64,000 bases of DNA from Akebia trifoliata (taxonomy: Eukaryota; Streptophyta; Magnoliopsida; Ranunculales; Lardizabalaceae). A program made the translations under genes and the position numbers. Positions 55,761 through 64,000 of the stretch are shown piece by piece (position 1 is the first letter of the stretch; the number at the start of each line of letters is the position of its first letter). The notes beneath the pieces are model-generated. The model saw only the letters and a list, made by a program, of their open reading frames with translations. It did no database searches and was not told where the DNA came from. The stretch lies in the NCBI GenBank assembly GCA_017979445.1, contig CM030707.1, forward strand, positions 25,761,756 to 25,825,755, read 5' to 3'.

Positions 55761-56090
55761 GCAAAGACATATCATCTGAGGACCATAATAGGGATGTGAT
55801 TGACCTACCATGGAATGTTTTCAACTAAGATTTTATTATCAGTTGGATTTTACAAGTAGGCTGTTATTTTCTAAGTTTTTAGTGGGGTTAGAAAGAATTT
55901 ATGTTATTTCTATAAATTTCAGTATGGTTGATGGAATTGTCTGTTGGAGTCAATAATATTAGGTTATTCTTGTTAAAATGATTCATTAATAAATAATGGT
56001 TTTTGGTTAATCTCAGTATGTTAAATATGGATGGACAAGTTTTGTAGCTTAGTAGTGCGCCAAGCCCGACCTATTTGGAGGTCAAAAAAG
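55761..56090 (+). other. Tat-C 3'UTR start
   Basis: AT-rich, non-coding; no recognised motif. Confidence 0.5.
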
Positions 56091-56580
56091 GGAAAAAGCC
56101 CAGTTCAATGTGGGAATTGATCCTACTCTTTTGGTTAAATTCCAAAATGGAATGTCTTTTAGATCAGTCCAATATGGGAACCAGTCCTTACTCTTTGGGT
56201 TGATAATGTCAAAAATGGATAAGTCTCTTAGCTTCATTCAGTATGGAAACCTAGCCGTATTCTTTAAGTTGAATCGGTAAAAAATGGTTCAACTTTTTAG
56301 CTCACTTCAACGTGGAAATGGAGCCCAATTCATGCGGATGAATAGGATAACAGGGGTATTTAACTTGGTCAATTTTGGGAACTGAGCCTTACGTTTTAGG
56401 GTTTGTAAGCTTAAAATTGATCGAGTCATTCAGCTCAGATCACTTTGGGAGTTGTACCTATTCCTTCCGGTTAGATGGTTAGAAAAATGGATTAGTCTTT
56501 AAGTTTAGTTTAATTTGAGAACCAAGTCATGCTTCTTCGATTGGTTAGGTCAAAACAGTTAAGTTTTGGAGCTTTAGGGT
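56091..56580 (+). repeat. Tat-C 3'UTR tandem repeats, about 67 bp
   Basis: About seven degenerate copies: 'cccagttcaatgtgggaattgatcctactcttt..gttaaatt', 'agtccaatatgggaaccagtccttactctttgggtt', 'ttcattcagtatggaaacctagccgtattcttt', and so on, with AAAATGG between. A third, unrelated repeat family at the same place in the element. Confidence 0.7.
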
Positions 56581-56780
56581 ATGCAAAGTCTTAACATAAG
56601 AAAAGAACTCAGCCATAAGGTAAATTGAGCTCTATTCTAAGTTTTTTAATAAGTGTTACAGTAAAGGAAAATGCATTCAGAATGTGAAAATGAAACAACT
56701 TTTCATTAATCAAAAAGAAAATTATAAGGAAAAAAAAAAGTATAAAAGATAGAAATGAAAGGTTACATCAAAATATAAAG
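56581..56780 (+). other. Tat-C spacer between repeats and antisense ORF
   Basis: Low-complexity A-rich sequence; nothing recognised. Confidence 0.5.
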
Positions 56781-57082
56781 AGAAGAAAAGACGATACTTT
56801 AGCCTTAACAGGTGCAGTTTGGTTTTATTCACCCTCAGTTTGAATAATAAGGTGTCTCGAGTAACACCATCAGTATAAAAAGGTTGAAGGTCGGCAACGA
56901 CAACTGCGGAGGGTGAGAGCTTGGTTGTAATGGCTAGAAGAAGGTTTGGTGTATCAATGGTGTTAGAAAGGATGGCAAGAGGAGCTTGCTCATTGGTCAA
57001 AGCAACATAAGGAGCAACATTGTCTGGAAGATGGTCTAGAAGGGCATGTATCTTATTAGCTAGGTCATTCTCTTCATCATAG
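56781..57082 (-). pseudogene. Tat-C antisense ORF, C-terminal fragment
   Basis: Open on the minus strand without a stop: DEENDLANKIHALLDHLPDN, NEQAPLAILSNTIDTPNLLL, TKLSPSAVVVADLQPF, TRDTLLFKLRVNKTK. The place and the PNLL/PNLA-type ending resemble the Tat-A antisense ORF at 11352. The start is cut off by Og-3; codons beyond 57082 in this frame are LTR sequence. Function unknown. Confidence 0.55.
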
Positions 57083-58616
57083 TGTAGACACCCCATTTTT
57101 TCACTTGCCTGATTAATCAACTCGTCAACCCAATTGCGACAGTTCTCAATGATGGATGGTTATTCCAATGCTCTGTTTGTTACGAGATCTATTTCAGAAA
57201 TTTGGATGAGATATCTCAAGCAAACAAAACTGTAGAAACCACGCTACGCTAGGAAAATGTGCCCTAAAAACATAGAAATCATCATTTTTCTGACAAAAAG
57301 AAACTTCACGATAAAAATTACTAAAAAATAACCAAATTATCAAAATACCCCTAATATCAAAACATCTCTAGAACCTACATTACGCTTAGGAAAATCCTTT
57401 CAAACACATAAAATAACAAATCGAAACCAAATAAATCATTTCGCCAATTTCACAAAATTTGACAAAATTATGAAAATGCCCCTCATAAAGTTCATGACCA
57501 TTTCGCACAAAAAATTTCATAAATGATACAAACCAATATTCATATTGAATTCCTTACGAAAAATCAATTCCAAAACATCGTGGAACATTGAAAAACGACA
57601 TAAAACGTAAAAAATCCTTTCCGAGAGCAAAACAATAATTTTATAATTTTAATAATTAAAAATTCTAAAATTAATAATTAAAATATTAATTAATGTAAAG
57701 TGAAATCCTAATTAAAATTATATTTCTTTTAAGTCAAGCCAATTAAGTAAGACTTAATTCAAAATCCTAAAATCTAATCAATTAAGCGAGACTTAAGTCA
57801 AAATCCTAAAATCAAGTCAATCAAGTAAGACTTAAGTCAAAACCTTAAATTCTAGTCAATCAATTGAAACTTAAGTCAAAACCCTAATCAATCTAATAAG
57901 ACCAAAGTCAAACCCTAACCCTAATAGAATTATAATTAAAACTCTAAAACTATCTAAAAGAAACATAAGCTAACTCTAACTCTATCTAAAAAGCTTTTAA
58001 AAAAATCTATAAATAGGGGTCGTCACACCCTAATCTCGTATGAAAAAATAAATCCTAGAAAAAATAGGTCAAAAAATCTTCCTAACCATCTCCAAACCCT
58101 AATTTTGAAGTCCTAACTCCTTACCTAACACCCAAATCCCAACTTTTGCTCAAAAAACACCCAGAAACCCTTCTAAAACACTCAAAAATCTATCAAAAAA
58201 TCAAAAAAATACTCAGATCTAAGAAGAAGATACTTCATCTTAGAAGATCATAAGCGGATCTAGTGACGGAACAAAGTAAAGAATCACAAGCAAGGAATCT
58301 CTCCACCAACTCTGAGGGAACTATCGTTGTAATCATCTAGGTATTTTTCATTCTTCTTTTTTTTTACTTAGGTTTTTTAGCAATGTAGTTTTATTTGGGA
58401 AAAGTAGAGACCGGCGTTTGCCGGGCAGGGTTGGTGTTTAACACATTCCAACCCTCTAACGTGATCCCCAGACCATAGTTTTTCTATTCGCAGATTAGTT
58501 ATTTTTATCCTTGTATGGTCAATGTTCGTTCCTAGACCATAATAACTAGGTGGCGACTCCCAAACCTCAAAAATCAAAAACGGATCCACGCATCCCACGG
58601 ATAGAGGGCACTTTTA
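57083..58616 (+). mobile_element. Og-3 5' LTR
   Basis: 1534 bp, TGTAGACACCCC to CACTTTTA (last C mutated). TATAAATA at 58008-58015. 8-bp stem AGGGTTGG (58427-58434) with CCAACCCT (58448-58455). About four diverged repeats of 'caatcaagtaagacttaagtcaaaatcctaaa' at 57733-57890. Confidence 0.92.
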
Positions 58617-58636
58617 GTGGCGACTCCTTTGGGGAT
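58617..58636 (+). other. Og-3 primer-binding region
   Basis: g + tggcgactcctttgggga, near the Og-2 site. Confidence 0.6.
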
Positions 58637-59383
58637 TATTGAGGATCAAACTTGAAAAATCCCAAGTATGGAAGCATTGCCAGGATGACCTAATTTTTTT
58701 TATTATTTAATTCGATTTATTTTAAATTTTTTTTTTTTTTATGGCTTGATTGTGGATCATTTATTTGGATTTTGGATATATATATATATATATATATATA
58801 TTTTTATACAATTGAGGGTCACTTTTTGGTGACCCTAAATAATGAAATATTCAAATTGACATATGAATTGAGGACAGAATGATGGTGGTTGGGATGAGAG
58901 TTATGGATTTTTTTTTATTTTTTTTTAAATCTTGGATGAATTTTCTTTTAGCACGTTAATATGCATAGGTTATAAGTTGTGAAAATAAATTATTTGTGAG
59001 TGATTCGCTAAGAAATAAAAAAAGTACCTTTTTTAATATTGTTCGTGATGAGGAGATAATTACAAGAAAAAACCATCAGAAAAAAAATCAAAAAAAAATT
59101 AATTTTTATGCGTGGTGTGCTATTAGTAGAAAACGATTTTTTTTATTTTCATCTTCTTCTCATATAATTATTTGTGAGTGATGCATTAAGAAACAAAAAA
59201 GTACCTTTTTTAATGTTCTTTTGTGATGAGTAGAGGATTCCAAGAAAAAATATCAAAAAAAAAATATCAAAAAAAATTTTTTTTTTTTAGTGGGCTGCCA
59301 TCAGCAAAACGCTATTTTCTCTTGTTCTATCTTCTTCTTCAATTAGAAAAAAGAAAAACCAGTAAGAGAAAAACGTCTCTCCA

Positions 59384-59418
<35 letters not shown>

Positions 59419-60869
59419 AATGTAGCATGGGACCTTCTTCCCTAGACTTTTCTTTTTTTGCTTGAGAAAGCTCTCTTCTAAATGCTGGTTGTTGCTCCTA
59501 TATAGATATCAAGAGTTTGAGTTCATCAAGAACTATCTCACTCACTATTGCATGTGCGACATCCCCATACATGGTAAAACTCTCTTTCACTCTCCATTAA
59601 CCCACCCTTTTAAACCAGCAAGAAGTATTAAGTGCACTTCTCTGTTTTCCTTCTTTCTGTGAACCAACGACCATCCATTAACGAACCAGCGAGAAAATTT
59701 GAACGTACCTCTCTCTCTTTAATCAATGTGTTTCGATTCTATTGAAGGTGAAGGATTAATTTCGATTTGTTTATTCTTCGTGGATTTTTGGCTGGGAAGA
59801 TTTTCTTGCAGAGATTCTACGCTAGATCTCCCGAGCTAGCATCAAGATCTATGAGACTTGAAGTAAGTGAGCCTCTGGTGGAGAATTGAAGTTCAATTCT
59901 TGAGAAAACTAATCGAGGAAACAAGTCTCTAATCTATAGGTTCATCAATCGATTTTAATTTTCTCTTCGAATTCTTTTTCTCTACGATAAAAAAAAGAGA
60001 ACCTTGGAGAATTCAAATTTGTTCTTTATAAATGTTTTTTTATAAATTTCTATTTTTGGAGATTAAAAGGCATTTAAAAAAAATGAATTTTCCAATTGCT
60101 TACGGTTTAGTGTTCATCGAACCTCCCTTTCTTTGTATGGTGGATTAAAAGCTTGTTAACCAATCAGATCAGATTCAATCTGGTTTCATGCTTCAAGGTA
60201 GTCAAGGGGAAAATTTTGGATAATCAGGCTAAAAATAAATAAATAAATAAGAAACTTGTTGGCAACCTTCTTTGTTAGGACGTTGAGCTTTTTGAGTACT
60301 ATTGTCACATCAATCTGTACACATAGCACATCATCAAATGTGTTGGTTATTATTTTCAAACTTATAAACTGGTGTGGCAATAGAATTTTATTGTTTATTT
60401 GGTAGTTTTTTTTAGGTTTCTTTCATAGTTTTTCTTTTTTCAAAAAGAAAAAAAAACAATTTGTTTAATTTGTTTAGTAATTTGGTTAGTAATAGTAGGT
60501 TTCTTTGATTTCTTTTAGGAGTCTTTTTTCTGTTATAAAAAAAAAAGGGTTCATTACTCCTTATCTATACATCTATCAATCTATCCTCAATTCAACGTTC
60601 ATTGAAATCTCAATTTATTTTGAGTGATCCAAAGCGATCCTTGATTGGACCATAGATAAAAAAAATCATTTTGTTTGGATTTAAAAATAAAAATCTTTGT
60701 GCTGGTTTCAATGTTGGATCAAATTGATTATTCTTTTGTTATATTCAGTGATCGCGCATCTATCATGCCATGATCTCGACAAATATATTTTCGATATGGT
60801 TGCCTTGATTGTAACATGTTGGATTGTGCATTCTGTGAATAATTTGATACTTTGTATTGTGATTATTTG
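58637..60869 (+). other. Og-3 proximal leader
   Basis: Starts gaggatcaaacttgaaa as in the other copies. (TA)n at 58775-58801 and (CT)n at 59395-59418. A direct duplication of about 175 bp (58987-59160 and 59166-59340: ttatttgtgagtgat...agtacctttttta...cgctattttc). 59440-60400 has no counterpart in Og-1 or Og-2. Parts look like a host 5'UTR (59680-59960), and minus-strand ORF 60186-60380 has no known match. No host protein could be named. Confidence 0.55.
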
Positions 60870-61640
60870 ATCTGGCCCACCGGCCCATTTATTCAAAAAA
60901 CGCCTCGGTCGCACCCCACCATATTTTGCACACACCACCAGCATGTTTATTTTATTACATTGCATGCTTGCATGTCCCTAATAGCCAATGTGGCACTAGT
61001 GCGTGGTCCGGTCTCTTCGGAGATGCAACGTCATTCATGAAAACCACAACTCCAGTCACGTACCTTAGGGTATATAAAACTGGGGCATCAGTACCGTTTA
61101 ATTAGGTGACTCTGAAAGGTATATCAATGCACCCATGCTGGGGCGACCTAAACCTTTTGTCTTATTGTAAGCCACACAATCACATGTCCCGATTTCCAAT
61201 GTAGTATTAGTACATGGTCGGTCCTCTCGTGAAATGCTAAACCATTTATGAAAGCTTCAACCCTAGACTCGTACCTATACGGTATATCAAAGATAATCCA
61301 AGTTCACCAATTGCACTTCTTGGTCAAAATTAGTACTTAAGCAAGATCCTGCCCCACTATACCCTACTGTACGAGGGGGATAGACTACATCTATTCTAGA
61401 CAAGAGGTATTTAAGTGGGCCCTTGCTCAGCATTGTGCACCACCTCTCAACTGAGGATTAAACTGGCTACTTTTGACTTCAAAAAAGTAGGTTGGAGTTT
61501 TAGATTATCACCTATACGTTATATCAAACCAAGTCACCACGTACCGTCTAATTGAGTACGCTCGAGAGGTATATAAATGCACATGAGCAAGGGTGGCAAG
61601 ATAAATTGCATTACACGTAGTAAACCTAGAGTTTAGGAAC
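60870..61640 (+). other. Conserved leader module (Og-3 copy)
   Basis: Same module as 16140-16870. The frame open in Og-1 and Og-2 is interrupted here (stop around 61100), which argues against a conserved protein. Confidence 0.7.
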
Positions 61641-62436
61641 CTTCCTATAGGTCATGACCCGAGCCGACTATGGGTGTTCCCGGGTTGCTCTAATCAATCC
61701 AACTAACAGGTAAGTATGCGGACCGATCCAGACCATTCAAACTAGACCCGCAATATCGGTCCGACCCAAGGTGTGAAATGTAAGTCAATTGGCCCTATTG
61801 ACAAATTGATTAAACTAATCAACATTAAACCATTTGGACTAATTGGTTTTACTTTCAAAGATTCAAACCATTTTATACCAAATAAATACGATCTTAGGGT
61901 CAAAATTAGTTCGTCTGATCAAAGGTTCTATCCCAATCAGGGTAGACCCGTGACTAACCTTTTCACCTTCTTGGTCACTATAAACTTATAGTGCAATTGG
62001 ATTCAATGTTTCTCACCGAACATAAACTAATCTCAATCTTAATCATGTGGTTAAGAATCAAACTTTCATAATCGATGGTTAATCTTAAGTGCTCCTAAAT
62101 ATTCTAAACCGCCATTTGTGTCACCTTGGGACCATCAAAAGAGTATCTAGTCAAAGTACCAGTGTCAAGTCCAAGTAATCCATCCACCCAAAAGGACCTC
62201 CCCGCTTTGTAGATAAGTGTCACTGAATTTCCTATTAGTGTTTGTTTATTTTTCGTCAGTCTTGAAATTCAATTGGTCACATCAGTTACGTTAGTCTTTC
62301 TTTAGTCGAGTTTCTCAGTCTATGTCTTTTTTAATTCCAATAGAATAAAGAAACTTCTGATTATCATGCATGTAATAATGATGTGAACATAAAATTTGAC
62401 ATGAGGAATGCCTCAAAGCTCACTAATTAAACATGA
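61641..62436 (+). other. Og-3 distal leader
   Basis: Collinear with Og-1 16871-17647. Non-coding. Confidence 0.6.
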
Positions 62437-62762
62437 TAAATATGATAGTTAAAGAGTACACTCAAGAATTACAAATCGGTACTACATTATCCTCAGGGGA
62501 ACATGAGAAAATAATAAACTTACTTGAGAAATTCAACAATGTTCCTTCATGATCTCATGAGGATATATTGATAGATTGCACCCAAATAAATCAAGACATA
62601 AAGTCAATGGTGATTTTCAAAATCAAAGATTATCGGTTAAGAATCATGCAGTTAAAACCATCGACAAAGGTGCTAAGACCTATAAGTGGATCTACCATAT
62701 TTTTCAGTCAAGAGAGGAGAGTTCTCATTCATAAAATAATAAAAGATTTTCTCAAGTTTTAG
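62437..62762 (+). pseudogene. Og-3 pol remnant
   Basis: VKEYTQELQIGTTLSS, INLLEKFNNV, SHEDI, then CTQINQDIKS...VLIHKIIKDFLKF. It shares with Og-1 (17648-18020) the same joining of the pre-RT linker to a distal piece; one small extra deletion near 62570. Confidence 0.6.
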
Positions 62763-63458
62763 AAGAATTGAATAGTCGAATATAGAAAATTCGATCATAC
62801 TCGATTTCACAAAAGAAGATTGAAGAATATTCATTCTCAAAAGAAGATTGTACTCGACAGAGTAATCAAGACATCGAGTTCCTATAATCTTGACCAAATC
62901 AATTAGCATTTCACCAAAGGATGCCTTATTTGGTCAAACCATTTTCTTGTCTTACCAAGAAGAAGATAACCTTCTTTAGCCCCTCGCAGCCTTTAAAAAA
63001 AATAAATCAATAGCCTCTTCTTTCTAAATTATATCGACTAACCTTGGAAGGAAATCTTAGTATGAACTACGTTTTGACCTGATCTCAAAAGAAAAAGAAA
63101 TATTTGGAGTACGTAGGCAACCTGAGAAGTTACTTCAGGCCCGGTCAAGCAAAACAATGTATTCTCTTAAAAAAATGTCATCCAAAAGAAAAATCCTCTA
63201 TTGAAAGGTTCAAAAGAAAAGAATGTCAAACTAGGAGCATTAGAAAAAAAAAGTCAAAAGAATTTACAGAAAATAATGATAAAAAAATAGAATATTAAAC
63301 TAGGGGCATTTTGGAAAGTCGAGCCTTTTACCCTTTCTTTCTAAACCATGTCCTAAGCCCACCTATTAAGTCCTCCTGAATACTAATTGACTCAATTAAG
63401 GTATAGGGAACCAAGAAGCTGTCGAGTTAAATATTCAAGATCATTGAGAAAAAGAGAA
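62763..63458 (+). other. Og-3 3' region, proximal
   Basis: Block gaactacgttttgacctgatctcaaaag...tttggagtacgtaggcaacctgag (63064-63127) and 'actaggggcatt' (63299-63310), as in Og-1 and Og-2. Confidence 0.6.
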
Positions 63459-63640
63459 GCCCGCTAAGTCGAAAATCTGAAAAGATGACTTAGGCAAAAG
63501 TTAGGGCATAACCATAAAAAAGAAAGCCTACTAGGTTGAAAACCTAAAAAGGTGAGCTAAGCAAAAATTAAGGCATCTTCAGAAAAAGAAAAGAAAAACC
63601 CACTAGGTTGAAAACCTGAAAAAGGCAACCTAAGCAAAAA
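63459..63640 (+). repeat. Og-3 hairpin array
   Basis: CTAAGTC (63464-63470) with GACTTAG (63487-63493); a decayed unit near 63527-63560; AGGTTG (63605-63610) with CAACCT (63626-63631). The rest to 64000 is collinear with Og-1 19100-19400. Confidence 0.72.
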
Positions 63641-64000
63641 TTAGGACATCATCAAATGGGAGAAAATGTCCCATCAAGAAGAAAAATTTAGAAGGAAGCT
63701 TGTGCAGAAACTAAAAAATACAGAATCATTCAAGCCACAACATTCCTTTTTCAACCAAGAGCTCACATCCGACGAAGACAATGTTGAAGTTGAAAAAATC
63801 AGAAGTCATCTTGCACATTGAAAGATCTTCAAGAGTATGTTTACTTGTTCAAGTGTTCGCTAATGGAAGATGTAGAATCATCAACTACTTTGAAGAGAAA
63901 GATCTTCTATTCTAATATTTATCAAGATTTTTTAAAGTTCAGCTCAAGAATTTTTCAAAAGAAATTCGAAAGAAAATGATCAATCCCTTATTGCACATAT

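Larger units (their letters stand above)
57083..64000 (+). mobile_element. Og-3: Ogre/Tat-like element, runs past window end
   Basis: 5' LTR, primer region, long leader with conserved module, pol remnant and 3' hairpin region, in the same order as Og-1. Inserted in the Tat-C antisense ORF; left flank catag (57078-57082), right flank outside the window. gag and most of pol are absent. Confidence 0.9.

Overview
The window is nuclear DNA of a flowering plant, AT-rich and almost entirely nested LTR retrotransposons. I see no intact host gene. Plant origin rests on Tat/Ogre-type Ty3/Gypsy elements with a second, aRNH-type RNase H, an antisense ORF with a plant mobile domain (PMD), and captured fragments of plant importin-beta, Kip-related CDK inhibitor (KRP) and LSm6 genes. 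Species and chromosome position cannot be told. Names used here: Og-0 to Og-4 are copies of one Ogre/Tat-like family with 1.5-1.6 kb LTRs (TGTAGACACCCC...CTTTCA). Tat-A, Tat-B and Tat-C are related elements. Pal-B is a palindromic element, X an unclassified insertion, Cop a Ty1/Copia remnant.

Layout. 1-25580 is the 3' half of Tat-A (+). Its 3'UTR 106-bp repeats (265-480, resuming at 10238) are split by X (481-2091 plus 9904-10237, duplication GTAAG), and X is split by Pal-B (2092-9903). Its antisense ORF is split by Og-1 (12884-22508) and its 3' end by a solo LTR (22853-24082, duplication TGAGA). Og-4 (1-264, minus) sits in the same repeats. The Tat-A 3' LTR is 25024-25580. Og-0 (minus) follows as 25581-28596 (linker, gag, leader) and 40052-43158 (leader, 5' LTR), split by Og-2 (28597-40051, perfect duplication GGTGC). 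Og-0 interrupts Cop (43159-46998). Tat-B (47250 to about 54593) has a near-complete but decayed gag-pro-pol. It abuts a Tat-C fragment (integrase, 3' repeats, antisense ORF; to 57082), which Og-3 interrupts (57083 to the window end).

Two themes stand out. First, the untranslated leaders of this Ogre family carry pieces of host genes in sense orientation: an importin-beta fragment in Og-1, and a KRP fragment followed by a nearly full-length LSm6 in Og-0. LSm6 keeps a shrunken intron, so capture was not of a fully spliced mRNA. Second, the non-coding parts are full of small hairpins whose stems vary in step: one near the 3' end of every LTR, a repeated CTAGGT/ACCTAG hairpin in the 3' region, and hairpins inside each monomer of the 34-, 83- and 106-bp tandem arrays. 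Og-1, Og-2 and Og-3 are internally deleted, Og-1 and Og-3 in a similar way, which suggests a non-autonomous family mobilised by relatives.

Translated ORFs from 35.3 to 38.1 kb are an artefact of a stop-free 34-bp minisatellite. No tRNA, rRNA, CRISPR or organellar sequence was recognised. All similarities were judged by eye, with no database search.
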